Shown one piece after another: positions 35,348-43,884 of a stretch of DNA of 64,000 bases. The translations under genes were made by a program, and so were the position numbers. Position 1 is the stretch's first letter, and every line of letters begins with the position of its first letter. Source of the stretch: Pelosinus baikalensis (GTDB lineage Bacteria; Bacillota; Negativicutes; DSM-13327); contig NZ_JAJHJB010000007.1 of the NCBI RefSeq assembly GCF_020819555.1, positions 62,001 through 126,000 of the forward strand. Reading direction: 5' to 3'. The notes beneath the pieces are model-generated. The model ran no database searches. It had not been told where the DNA came from and saw only the letters and a list, made by a program, of their open reading frames with translations.

Positions 35348-35935
35348 ATGATGCGTACTGCGACAATGAAGCGGCAAACCGCTGAAACAAATATCTCAAC
35401 CACATTAAATATTGATGGAACTGGTAAAAGTGAAATAGCAACAGGGATTGGTTTTTTTGACCATATGTTACTGCTGCTAACCAAACATGGCTTTATGGAT
35501 TTGCAGCTCATTGCGCAAGGAGATTTGCAGGTAGATGGACATCATACTGTAGAAGATACAGGTATTGTCTTAGGTCAGGCTTTGGCAAAAGCATTAGGTG
35601 ATAAAAGTGGTATCAAACGATATGGTACTGCTTTTGTACCAATGGACGAAGCCTTAGCAATGGTGTCCTTAGATATTAGCGGTCGTCCCTTCCTCGTTTT
35701 TGATGTAGCGATACCGTCGGAAAGAATCGGTGATTTTGACAGTGAACTGACAGAAGAATTTTTACGGGCCTTATCTGTACATGCAGGGTTAACTTTACAT
35801 GTGCGCCTATTATCCGGTAAAAATTCTCACCATATTGTAGAAGCGATATTTAAGGCGTTAGGCAGGGCTCTTGATGAAGCTGCATCTATCGATGAGAGAA
35901 TTGTTGGAGTGATGTCGAGTAAAGGGATGCTATAG
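35348..35935 (+). CDS. hisB: Imidazoleglycerol-phosphate dehydratase HisB
   Basis: A 195-residue monofunctional dehydratase. GIGFFDHMLLLLTKHG, DGHHTVEDTGIVLGQAL and GKNSHHIVEAIFKALGRAL are the manganese-binding His motifs. There is no HAD phosphatase domain as in the enterobacterial HisB, so histidinol-phosphate phosphatase must be encoded elsewhere. A GGAAAGAAGG site precedes the ATG. Confidence 0.95.
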   Translation: MMRTATMKRQTAETNISTTLNIDGTGKSEIATGIGFFDHMLLLLTKHGFMDLQLIAQGDLQVDGHHTVEDTGIVLGQALAKALGDKSGIKRYGTAFVPMDEALAMVSLDISGRPFLVFDVAIPSERIGDFDSELTEEFLRALSVHAGLTLHVRLLSGKNSHHIVEAIFKALGRALDEAASIDERIVGVMSSKGML

Positions 35936-35946
35936 GAGGGGTGACT

Positions 35947-36555
35947 ATGATTGCTATTATTGATTATGGCATGGGTAATTTATATAGTGTGGAAAAGGCT
36001 TTTGTTAAGTTAGGGGCAGAGGTTGTAGTTACCAGTGAGCCTAAGATCGTCGCAGCAGCTGATAAAGTAGTACTGCCAGGCGTCGGTGCCTTTGGTGATT
36101 GTATGGAGAATCTTAAAGCCTATCACATGATTGATGCCATCCATGAGGTAGTTGCGAAAGGAACACCTTTTCTTTCCATTTGTCTGGGCTTGCAAGTTTT
36201 GTTTGAAGGCAGTGAAGAAGATCCGGAAACGAAAGGGCTGGGACTTTTTCCTGGTATGGTACGTAAAATACAGGCTCCTGCTTTAAAAATTCCTCATATG
36301 GGGTGGAATAGCCTATCTTTTGCTGCGAAGAGTCCTTTGTTTGAGAATATACCTCAGGAATCCTATGTCTATTTTGTTCACAGTTTCCATGCTGTGCCTG
36401 AAGATGCTAGTTTGATTACGGCAGTGGCAGATTATGGCGGCGCTCTAACGGCCGCTGTTGGTCGGGGAAATATACAGGCTGTGCAATTCCATCCTGAAAA
36501 ATCAGGTAGTATTGGTTTAGCGATGCTGGCTAACTTTAAGGAGTTGAAATCATGA
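35947..36555 (+). CDS. hisH: Imidazole glycerol phosphate synthase glutaminase subunit HisH
   Basis: A 202-residue class I glutamine amidotransferase. It starts IAIIDYGMGNLYS; the nucleophile Cys is in SICLGLQVLFEGSEE; HSFHAVP and AVQFHPEKSG carry the catalytic His and Glu. It supplies ammonia to HisF. ATG 35947 has GGAGGGG 5-6 bases upstream; GTG 35941 is inside that site. It overlaps hisA by 4 bases. Confidence 0.96.
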   Translation: MIAIIDYGMGNLYSVEKAFVKLGAEVVVTSEPKIVAAADKVVLPGVGAFGDCMENLKAYHMIDAIHEVVAKGTPFLSICLGLQVLFEGSEEDPETKGLGLFPGMVRKIQAPALKIPHMGWNSLSFAAKSPLFENIPQESYVYFVHSFHAVPEDASLITAVADYGGALTAAVGRGNIQAVQFHPEKSGSIGLAMLANFKELKS

Positions 36556-37280
36556 TTCTTTTTCCAGCAATTGATATTCGGAATGGAAAATGTGTTCGGT
36601 TGACAGAAGGACGTTTCGACAAAGAAACTATATTCGCTGATAATCCTTTGGATATGGCAATTCGTTGGGTAAATGAAGGTGCTGAATATCTACATTTGGT
36701 TGATTTGGATGGTGCCTTAGCAGGTAAGCCTGTAAATTTAAGTGTGATTGCTGACATAACAAAAAATGTAAGGATTCCTGTGCAATTAGGTGGTGGTATA
36801 CGGAATTTAGACACGATTGCACAATTTTTGGAAGTTGGGGTAGCGCGAGTTATTTTAGGGTCAGTTGCTGTTAAGCAACCAGAATTAGTCGCAGCAGCAT
36901 GTGAGAAATATGGTGATCGTATCGTGGTGGGAATTGACGCTCGCGACGGTGTCGTTGCTGTAGATGGTTGGGGAATTGCAGGTGGTATTGGGGCGGAAGA
37001 ATTGGCTGAGAAAATGGCCGGGGTTGGTGTAGCACGAATTATTTATACGGATATTTCTCGTGATGGTACCTTGTCAGGGGTGAATATTTCTGCTACGGCA
37101 GCCGTGGCTAAAGCCTCTGGGATTCCAGTCATTGCTTCAGGAGGAGTTCGTGATTTATCTGATATTGAGGCTATAAAAAAGGCAACGAGTGATGGTATTG
37201 AAGGCGTGATTGTCGGCAAGGCCATTTATACAGGTAGTCTGAACCTTGCTGATGCCTTATGTCTGTTGCGGGGAGAGTGA
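36552..37280 (+). CDS. hisA: ProFAR isomerase HisA
   Basis: A 242-residue beta/alpha barrel. FPAIDIRNGKCVRL holds the catalytic Asp, then LVDLDGALAGKP, QLGGGIR, GIDARDG, IYTDISRDGTLSG with the second Asp, and ASGGVRDL. It opens the ring of ProFAR to PRFAR. ATG 36552 follows AAGGAG and overlaps hisH. Confidence 0.96.
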   Translation: MILFPAIDIRNGKCVRLTEGRFDKETIFADNPLDMAIRWVNEGAEYLHLVDLDGALAGKPVNLSVIADITKNVRIPVQLGGGIRNLDTIAQFLEVGVARVILGSVAVKQPELVAAACEKYGDRIVVGIDARDGVVAVDGWGIAGGIGAEELAEKMAGVGVARIIYTDISRDGTLSGVNISATAAVAKASGIPVIASGGVRDLSDIEAIKKATSDGIEGVIVGKAIYTGSLNLADALCLLRGE

Positions 37281-37284
37281 AATC

Positions 37285-38043
37285 ATGTATACAAAAAGGA
37301 TTATTCCCTGTCTGGATGTGAAGGATGGGAGAGTCGTTAAGGGTACTAATTTTGTAGGACTTAGAGATGCTGGTAACCCGGTGGAATTGGCATCTATCTA
37401 CGATAAAGAACTTGCAGATGAGTTAATATTTTTAGATATTACAGCTTCTTGTGAACAGAGAGATACCATGGTACAGATGGTAGAGCAAACTGCATCTCAG
37501 GTATTTATTCCTTTTACTGTAGGAGGCGGAATTCGAACAGTTGAAGACATTCGCAAAATGTTAAAAGCCGGTGCAGATAAGGTATCCCTCAATACAGCAG
37601 CCATCAAAAGCCCGGAGTTAATTGCCGAAGGAGCAAAGCGCTTTGGTCGTCAGTGTATTGTTTTGGCTGTTGATGCCAGACAAAGAGGTGAAGAAGAGTG
37701 GGAAGTGTATATTAACGGAGGACGCACTCCCACGGGGCTGGACGTGTTAGATTGGGTGAAGCAGGCTACAGCGCTGGGAGCAGGAGAAATTCTCTTGACC
37801 AGTATGGATAAAGATGGAACGAAAGATGGTTATGATATTAAACTGACCAGGGCTGTTTCGGAAGCTGTAGGCGTACCTGTCATTGCATCCGGGGGCGCAG
37901 GGGAACTGGTGCACTTTTATGATGTGCTTACTGAAGGTAAGGCTGATGCCGTATTAGCAGCTTCTGTTTTTCACTTTGGACAATTTACTGTTGGTCAGGT
38001 AAAACAATATCTAAAATCAAAAGGTGTGGAGGTACGGCTATGA
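37285..38043 (+). CDS. hisF: Imidazole glycerol phosphate synthase cyclase subunit HisF
   Basis: A 252-residue barrel. RIIPCLDVKDGRVVKGTNF carries the catalytic Asp11, with VGGGIRT, DKVSLNTAAI, INGGRTPTGLDVLDW, LTSMDKDGTKDGYD and ASGGAG following. ATG 37285 after GGGGAGAGTG gives the normal N-terminus; a frame opening 13 codons upstream runs through the end of hisA and is rejected. It overlaps hisIE by 4 bases. Confidence 0.96.
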   Translation: MYTKRIIPCLDVKDGRVVKGTNFVGLRDAGNPVELASIYDKELADELIFLDITASCEQRDTMVQMVEQTASQVFIPFTVGGGIRTVEDIRKMLKAGADKVSLNTAAIKSPELIAEGAKRFGRQCIVLAVDARQRGEEEWEVYINGGRTPTGLDVLDWVKQATALGAGEILLTSMDKDGTKDGYDIKLTRAVSEAVGVPVIASGGAGELVHFYDVLTEGKADAVLAASVFHFGQFTVGQVKQYLKSKGVEVRL

Positions 38044-38696
38044 TCAATATAGACGATATTAAATTTGATGATAATGGCTTAATTCCAGCAATTATCCAAC
38101 AGGAACAAACCGGAATTGTTCTTATGCTAGCCTATATGAATAGGGAATCATTACGAAAGACTATAGAAACAGGAGTTACCTGGTTTTTCAGTCGTAGTCG
38201 CCAAAGTTTATGGCAAAAAGGCGAAACTTCTGGACATGTGCAAAAGGTGCAGCAGATATATTATGATTGCGATGGGGATACTCTTTTGATCAAAGTAGAG
38301 CAAGTCGGGGTTGCATGTCATGAAGGAACATTGTCTTGTTTCAGGCGTACACTAGACCAGCAGAAAGTGGAAGGCGAAACAGCGGTAACTATACCTTCTG
38401 TTTATGGACAATCGGTGTCCACTATCTTACAAGAACTGTATCATGTAGTGAATGACCGCAAGCGCAATCCTCAAGCTGGTTCTTATACCACCTATCTCTT
38501 TGATAAAGGTCAGGATAAAATACTTAAAAAAGTTGGGGAAGAGGCAGCCGAAACAATTATCGCCTCTAAGAATAATAGTAAAGAAGAATTACTATATGAA
38601 ATGGCAGATCTTTGGTATCATTGTTTAGTGCTTTTAGCGTATCATAATGTAAGTATCAGTGAACTTTTGGAAGAGCTGCAAAAAAGAAGGAAATAG
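38040..38696 (+). CDS. hisI: Bifunctional PR-AMP cyclohydrolase / PR-ATP pyrophosphatase HisIE
   Basis: A 218-residue fusion. The HisI part (residues 1 to about 115) shows MLAYMNRESLRKTIETG, TWFFSRSRQSLWQKGETSGH and the zinc-ligand segment CDGDTLLIKVEQVGVACHEG. The HisE part (about 120-218) shows SYTTYLFDKGQDKILKKVGE, EAAETIIA and YEMADLWYHCLVLL. It carries out steps 2 and 3 of the pathway. Last gene of the operon; a terminator follows. Confidence 0.96.
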   Translation: MINIDDIKFDDNGLIPAIIQQEQTGIVLMLAYMNRESLRKTIETGVTWFFSRSRQSLWQKGETSGHVQKVQQIYYDCDGDTLLIKVEQVGVACHEGTLSCFRRTLDQQKVEGETAVTIPSVYGQSVSTILQELYHVVNDRKRNPQAGSYTTYLFDKGQDKILKKVGEEAAETIIASKNNSKEELLYEMADLWYHCLVLLAYHNVSISELLEELQKRRK

Positions 38697-38723
38697 TAAA
38701 GCGGTTAGTTACCTGTGAAAAAT

Positions 38724-38765
38724 AAGACTGTCAATCCTCAATGAGGCTGTTGGCAGTTTTATTTA
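38724..38765 (+). terminator. Terminator of the his operon
   Basis: ACTGTCAA pairs with TTGGCAGT, enclosing CCTC/GAGG, followed by TTTTATTTATTTT. Confidence 0.78.
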
Positions 38766-38868
38766 TTTTACTAAAATGGAAGTAGGGAGGATTTTTTAAA
38801 GAGGTGGTGAAAGAATAATGATAGTGTATTTAAAATAATCTATTCATATAAAAGTTAGAGGTGTGATC

Positions 38869-39606
38869 ATGCTAAAATCCATTGGACATGAATTTATGGT
38901 GCAAACTCGCTATGAGAATATGGAACAGAAAGACCCTGAGAGTATAGTAGCTCAGCCATCTTTGGAAACGGCTTATGATGAAAAAAACAATATCATTGAT
39001 TTGCCAATGCCAGAAGAAATTCCACCAATTACAATTGATTTTATGGCCCTGGTTGAACTTAGATCCAGTGTACGTGATTATCAGAATGTGCCAATCAGTT
39101 TACTGGAACTATCTTATTTATTATGGTGTACTCAGGGCGTTAAACAAATATTAGGAAATCAGGCTACTCTGCGAACTGTTCCATCAGCAGGTGCGCGGCA
39201 TGCCTTTGAGACATACTTACTCATTCATAATGTTGAAGGAATCAAACCAGGTTTATATCGTTTTTTAGCCCTTGAGCATAAATTAATGGAAGTAAATTTG
39301 GCAGAACATATTTCCACGGAAATAACAAAGGCATGTTTGGGGCAGAAATTTATTGCTAAGAGTGCAGTAACCTTTCTTTGGGCGGCACAAGCCAGTCGTA
39401 TGAAATGGCGCTATGGGGAAAGAGGATATCGTTACTTGCATCTGGATGCAGGACATGTTTGTCAGAATCTATATTTATCGGCACAAGTTGTTGGCTGCGG
39501 AGCATGTGCTGTTGCTGCTTTTGATGATGAGCATCTAAACGCTGTAATAGGACTTGATGGTGAGGAAGAATTTATTATATATGTAGCTGCTTTGGGTAAA
39601 AGATAG
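38869..39606 (+). CDS. SagB-type nitroreductase / thiazoline-oxidase-like flavoprotein
   Basis: About 245 residues. The nitroreductase/SagB fold is shown by LVELRSSVRDYQNVPISLLE, LSYLLWCTQGV, RTVPSAGARHAFETYL, YRYLHLDAGHVCQNLYLSA and the end YVAALGKR. Such FMN enzymes oxidise azolines in RiPP clusters or reduce other substrates. No RiPP precursor, cyclodehydratase or transporter is near, so this stand-alone form probably has a different role. ATG 38869 has GAGGTG 6 bases upstream. Confidence 0.85.
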   Translation: MLKSIGHEFMVQTRYENMEQKDPESIVAQPSLETAYDEKNNIIDLPMPEEIPPITIDFMALVELRSSVRDYQNVPISLLELSYLLWCTQGVKQILGNQATLRTVPSAGARHAFETYLLIHNVEGIKPGLYRFLALEHKLMEVNLAEHISTEITKACLGQKFIAKSAVTFLWAAQASRMKWRYGERGYRYLHLDAGHVCQNLYLSAQVVGCGACAVAAFDDEHLNAVIGLDGEEEFIIYVAALGKR

Positions 39607-39650
39607 TCGGCAGAGCTTATTTGGGGCAAAATAAATAAGTAGCAAAAATG

Positions 39651-39688
39651 TCCAGTGAGAAACAATGTTTTCTCGCTGGATATTTTTT
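39651..39688 (+). terminator. Terminator after the SagB-type gene
   Basis: TCCAGTGAGAAA pairs with TTTCTCGCTGGA (one G-T), then TATTTTTT. Confidence 0.88.
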
Positions 39689-39706
39689 AAAATCACTTTG
39701 TTGTTC

Positions 39707-39735
39707 TTGTTTTTTGTACGTTAGATTTCTATAAT
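39707..39735 (+). promoter_or_regulatory. Promoter of the sensor kinase gene
   Basis: TTGTTT, 17 bases, TATAAT at 39730-39735, about 38 bases before the start codon. Confidence 0.6.
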
Positions 39736-39772
39736 AGAGATAACTTGTAGAGAAAAGTAAGGTGGTGTATTT

Positions 39773-41377
39773 TTGTTATTTAATAGAAGCTTAAAGCTGC
39801 AAACTAAGATTATGCTATTAACATTTGCGGTAGTAGCTGCAGCCTTGTTGATTACCAATATATTAATATCCCAGAATATTGAATTTGATGCACAAAAGGG
39901 GACTGCCAGGAAAGCTGCGAGTGTGGCTCATCTTATTGTGAAATCTCCTCTTGTAATTGAAGGGTTAGCACAAGATAAAAATATAGATGCTATGCAGACA
40001 TATGCTAATGAGAGTGGAGTTGCAGCTGAGGTTGAATACATTGTGATTTTAGATATGCAGGGGATTCGCAAATCACATCCTAATTTTGAAAAGATTGGCC
40101 AACAATTTGTTGGTGGGGATGAAGAGGACGCGTTAGCAGGCAAAGAATATGTTTCAGTGGCTAAGGGAACGTTAGGAGATGCATTACGGGCATTTGTACC
40201 TGTTTTTACTCCAGAGGGAAAGCAGGTAGGGGTAGTAGTGGTTGGTGTCTTAATGGATAATATTAAAATACTGGAGAAAGAGACGCAAAAGGCATTATTT
40301 TTGGCAATTATAATTGGTATGATGATTGGTATTATCGGTGCTTATTTACTATCAAAAAATGTAAAAAATATTTTATTTGGTCTTGAGCCAGAGGCGATTG
40401 CTAATCGACTGGAGGAACGAAATGCTATGCTGCAGTCGGTATATGAGGGAATTCTTGCTGTCGACAGTCAAGGAGTAATTACCTTGGTAAACGCTGAAAC
40501 CATTCGCATATTAGGCTTGACAGGCATAGATGATAGTCCGGTAGGTAAATCCATTACAAACTATGTACCAAATACGAATTTACTAGAAGTAATTGAATCT
40601 GGTGTGGCGCAAGTAGATCAAGAACAAGATTTCCATGGCTCGCCCGTTATTGCAAACTGCCTCCCTATGATTGTAAATGGAAAAGTGGTGGGGGCTATAT
40701 CTACTTTTCGGGATAAGACAGAAGTGAAAGATCTTGCAGAGCAGCTTACAGGTGTTCAGGATTATGTAGATGCTCTTAGGGCGCGGGCCCACGAATTTAT
40801 GAATCAGTTGCATGTTATATTGGGTTTAGTCAAATTGAAAAGTTACTCGCAATTAGCAAATTACATTAATAAAATTACTTCTGAGCATGAAGAGGAAATT
40901 AGTTTCGTAACCAAACGTATCAGGGAACCTCTTCTTGCAGGGTTTATTCTAAGTAAGTTAAGCTTATCAAGGGAAAACAATGTGATTATGCATTTAGCAG
41001 AAGAAACCTATGTTCCTAAGCCTTGGAATAATGAAGTTATTCATGAAATGGTAACGATTATTGGTAATTTAGTAGAGAATGCTTTTGACGCAGTAAACAA
41101 CAGTCCTTATAAGGAGATAGAACTGCATATGTATTATGATAAAGGGATATTATCGATTCACGTAAGTGACACAGGTGAGGGAATTTTACCAGAAGTAAGC
41201 AGTACTTTATTTAAGAAAGGTATATCCAGCAAGGAGGGGAACCGAGGGTTTGGTCTTCATCTAGTGCAGTGCAGTTTAGAACGCCTTGGAGGGACTATTG
41301 ATTTTGAAAGTAGACCAGGGGAAGGTACAATATTCATGGTAAATATTCCTTATGAAATAAAGAAGGAAAACGAATAG
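39773..41377 (+). CDS. CitA/DcuS-family sensor histidine kinase
   Basis: A 534-residue protein. Order: TM1 (about 13-33), an extracellular sensor domain (about 35-175) with YIVILDMQGIRKSHPN typical of the citrate/dicarboxylate sensor fold, TM2 (about 176-196), a cytoplasmic PAS domain (about 215-320), the phospho-acceptor region RARAHEFMNQLHVILGL (His near 340), and a HATPase domain with NLVENAFDAV, DTGEGI and GFGLHLVQ. The ligand is probably a carboxylate; this is family inference. TTG 39773 follows AAGGTGGT. Its likely partner regulator is at 43173, with an NADH dehydrogenase gene between them. Confidence 0.9.
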   Translation: MLFNRSLKLQTKIMLLTFAVVAAALLITNILISQNIEFDAQKGTARKAASVAHLIVKSPLVIEGLAQDKNIDAMQTYANESGVAAEVEYIVILDMQGIRKSHPNFEKIGQQFVGGDEEDALAGKEYVSVAKGTLGDALRAFVPVFTPEGKQVGVVVVGVLMDNIKILEKETQKALFLAIIIGMMIGIIGAYLLSKNVKNILFGLEPEAIANRLEERNAMLQSVYEGILAVDSQGVITLVNAETIRILGLTGIDDSPVGKSITNYVPNTNLLEVIESGVAQVDQEQDFHGSPVIANCLPMIVNGKVVGAISTFRDKTEVKDLAEQLTGVQDYVDALRARAHEFMNQLHVILGLVKLKSYSQLANYINKITSEHEEEISFVTKRIREPLLAGFILSKLSLSRENNVIMHLAEETYVPKPWNNEVIHEMVTIIGNLVENAFDAVNNSPYKEIELHMYYDKGILSIHVSDTGEGILPEVSSTLFKKGISSKEGNRGFGLHLVQCSLERLGGTIDFESRPGEGTIFMVNIPYEIKKENE

Positions 41378-41559
41378 ATTCTAAAAAATAAGTCGTTGTT
41401 ATAGAAGACGATACTTATTTAAGTTAGTTATTATTTATTAAATATTTATAATGTACAATTATTTTTTTCATTACTTTACAATACAATTATTGATTTTGAG
41501 AAAAATTAATGTTTATATATATAAGTGCATACAAATTAAAATAGTGGGGGTGTATAAAT

Positions 41560-42816
41560 ATGCAAAATGAAGCGGTGGTAAAGAAGCCGCATGTTGTAAT
41601 TATTGGTGCTGGTTTCGGAGGAATTCGCACAGCAAGGGCATTAGCAAAACAAGATGTTAAAATTACCCTTATTGATAAGTATAACTATCATTTATTTCAA
41701 CCCTTATTATATCAAGTGGCAACGGCTGGCTTGTCGGTGGATGACATAGCCTATCCTGTCCGAGCCATCTTTAGAGAGCAAAAGAATGTGGACTTTCGCT
41801 TAGCGGAGGTATCGGATGTGGATTTTGATAATAAAGTCGTGAGCATGAATACAGGCAACATTGCTTATGATTATCTGATAGTCGCAGTAGGTGGAATGAC
41901 AAACTATTTTGGAATGAAATCTATGGAGACCAATGGCTTTGGCATGAAAACCTTAGATGAATCGGTTACTATTCGTAATCATGTACTACGTATGTTTGAA
42001 TTGGCTGCTCATGAAAAAGATGCTGATAAGCGTCGAGCCTTACTGACCTTTGTGATTGTAGGCGGCGGTCCTACAGGGGTAGAATCAGCTGGTGCTTTAT
42101 CTGAACTTATTTATCATGTAATGATTCGAGAATATCATCATTTGAACTTTAAAGAAGTACGTATTATGTTGGTTGAAGCTTCTGACAAATTGTTAGCTAC
42201 TATGCCAGAAGAGCTGCGGGAGGTTACTGTAGAAACCCTAATCCGCAAGCATGTAGAAGTGCGTATGTGTGTTCAGGTTACCGATTATGATGGAGAAAAA
42301 ATGAGTCTAAAAGGTGGCGAAGTCATTCCAACCCATACTGTCGTTTGGGCAGCAGGAGTAAAAGCCAGTGCTTTGATGGATACGTTAGATGTTGAACAGG
42401 CCAGTATGCGGCGAGCTATTGTGAATGATTTCTTACAGCTGCCGAATCGCCCTGAAGTGTTTGTGATTGGTGATGCAGCTCATTATGTACAAGGGGAACG
42501 ACCCTTGCCCATGATAGCGCCTGTGGCGATACAACAAGCTGATATTACAGCAAAAAATATACGAAACTTAATTCGTGGCAAAGAACTTAAGAAGTTCGTG
42601 TACAAAGATGTAGGAAATATGGCAACGATTGGTCGTAATGCAGCTGTGGTGCATATGGGTGCATTCAAAACCCATGGTTTTATTGCTTGGTCTATATGGT
42701 CTTTAGTGCATATTTTGCGTCTTATTGATTTCCGTAATCGGGCAGTTGTCTTTGTAAAATGGATGTGGGATTATCTCGTTTATGAAAGAGTAGTGCGTAT
42801 CATCACTCGGCAATAA
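41560..42816 (+). CDS. Type II NADH dehydrogenase (NDH-2)
   Basis: A 418-residue protein with two dinucleotide folds: FAD-binding IIGAGFGGIRTARALA near the N-terminus and NADH-binding VGGGPTGVESAGALSE in the middle, then VFVIGDAAHY and the typical IAPVAIQQADITAKNI. The C-terminal segment (IAWSIWSLVHILRLIDFRNR) is amphipathic and should bind the membrane face. It passes electrons from NADH to quinone without proton pumping. ATG 41560 follows GGGGGTG. It is an unusual insertion between the two halves of a two-component system. Confidence 0.92.
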   Translation: MQNEAVVKKPHVVIIGAGFGGIRTARALAKQDVKITLIDKYNYHLFQPLLYQVATAGLSVDDIAYPVRAIFREQKNVDFRLAEVSDVDFDNKVVSMNTGNIAYDYLIVAVGGMTNYFGMKSMETNGFGMKTLDESVTIRNHVLRMFELAAHEKDADKRRALLTFVIVGGGPTGVESAGALSELIYHVMIREYHHLNFKEVRIMLVEASDKLLATMPEELREVTVETLIRKHVEVRMCVQVTDYDGEKMSLKGGEVIPTHTVVWAAGVKASALMDTLDVEQASMRRAIVNDFLQLPNRPEVFVIGDAAHYVQGERPLPMIAPVAIQQADITAKNIRNLIRGKELKKFVYKDVGNMATIGRNAAVVHMGAFKTHGFIAWSIWSLVHILRLIDFRNRAVVFVKWMWDYLVYERVVRIITRQ

Positions 42817-43172
42817 CAAGCATTCAGAAAATTGCAAGTATACAAATAGAATAGAGTGTATTATAATTAATACACTGTAAGTTATAAGACTTGAACTTTT
42901 GCTTAGGGATTGAGGTAAGCATAGGACAAGTCTTTCTGTTTCGATAGAGACTAAATTCCTTTTTCGTAGCATCAGAATTTTATGAGTTTAGGGGAACGTT
43001 GAACACAGAGTTCGCAAAGGGCACAGAGATTTTTAACCCTATCTATCTTTTCTCAGTGTCCTCTGTGGTTCGGTTTACTTTATATGTTTTTAAAATTTGT
43101 GGTTATGATAGTTGCATTCATGAGAAAATATATGTACTGAGGTAAAAGTGAGCGTTGTAAAGGGGAATCAGA
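42817..43172. other. Intergenic region with palindrome and dispersed repeat
   Basis: No gene. AGTGTATTA and TAATACACT form a 9-bp stem with a TAAT loop (42855-42876), and the repeat unit at 42996-43090 lies before the response regulator. A reverse 89-codon frame here has no start signal and is not credible. Confidence 0.6.
42996..43090. repeat. Dispersed intergenic repeat, hairpin-forming copy
   Basis: GAACACAGAG at the left pairs with CTCTGTGGTTC at the right (one bulge) around about 50 bases. GTGTCCTCTGTGGTTC then TTTATATGTTTT matches the unit at 17412-17463 with changes. Confidence 0.6.
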
Positions 43173-43850
43173 ATGATAAAAGTTTTAATTGTAGAAGACG
43201 ATCCTATGGTTGCGGAATTGAATCGGCGTTATGTTGAACGGGTAGAAGGCTTTTTGTTTTATGGTATCGTAAAAAATGGTGAGGAAGCCTTAGCGACTTT
43301 GCGGGCAAAGAATATTGACTTGGTGTTATTAGATATTTTTATGCCGAATATGAATGGATTAGAGCTATTATCTGCTATTCGTCAGCAAGAGTATAGTGTG
43401 GATGTTATTGTAGTCTCTGCCGCACGAGATAATCAAAGTATTCAAATGGCTCTTAGAAATGGGGCAGTTGATTATTTAATTAAACCTTTTGAATTTGAAC
43501 GGATGCAAACGGCATTGATCAATTTTAAAAAACGTCTACAGTTAATACGAGAGGCTTCTAATTTGTCACAAAATCTTTTAGATCAGCAGATCTTTGCAAG
43601 ACATTCTCAAATTGAAGGGGAGCTGCCTAAAGGATTAGATCGTAATACCATTAAGCGAGTGTGGGAACATATCCTAGAACAGAAAGATGAATTTACGGCT
43701 GAGGAAATGGCGAATTATGTAGGATTATCACCTGTTTCGATTCGAAAATATCTTAAGTATTTTCAAAGCGTGGATTTGTTACATGTGGAAATTAGCTATG
43801 GTGCTGTAGGAAGACCTGTATATCGATATCGCTGTAATCGTAACCGATAA
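43173..43850 (+). CDS. CitB/DcuR-family response regulator
   Basis: A 225-residue protein. The receiver domain (1-120) has the acidic pair Asp9/Asp10, phosphoacceptor Asp54 in LVLLDIFMPN, a VVSAA switch segment and conserved Lys in YLIKPFEFER. The C-terminal part has a helix-turn-helix (FTAEEMANYVGLSPVSIRKY) and the ending GRPVYRYR, as in regulators paired with CitA/DcuS kinases. It likely activates carboxylate transport or metabolism genes lying outside this window. ATG 43173 follows AAGGGGAATCAG. Confidence 0.92.
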   Translation: MIKVLIVEDDPMVAELNRRYVERVEGFLFYGIVKNGEEALATLRAKNIDLVLLDIFMPNMNGLELLSAIRQQEYSVDVIVVSAARDNQSIQMALRNGAVDYLIKPFEFERMQTALINFKKRLQLIREASNLSQNLLDQQIFARHSQIEGELPKGLDRNTIKRVWEHILEQKDEFTAEEMANYVGLSPVSIRKYLKYFQSVDLLHVEISYGAVGRPVYRYRCNRNR

Positions 43851-43884
43851 TTGAAAATGATGCATTTGAGAAGGGAGACTATAT

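Noticed and set aside
38869..39606. RiPP (thiazole/oxazole) cluster around the SagB-type protein
   Set aside because: No precursor peptide, YcaO cyclodehydratase or export gene lies nearby; neighbours are his genes and a sensor kinase.
42703..42972. 89-codon reverse frame at the end of NDH-2
   Set aside because: It overlaps the coding strand of NDH-2, lacks a start signal and crosses a palindrome.
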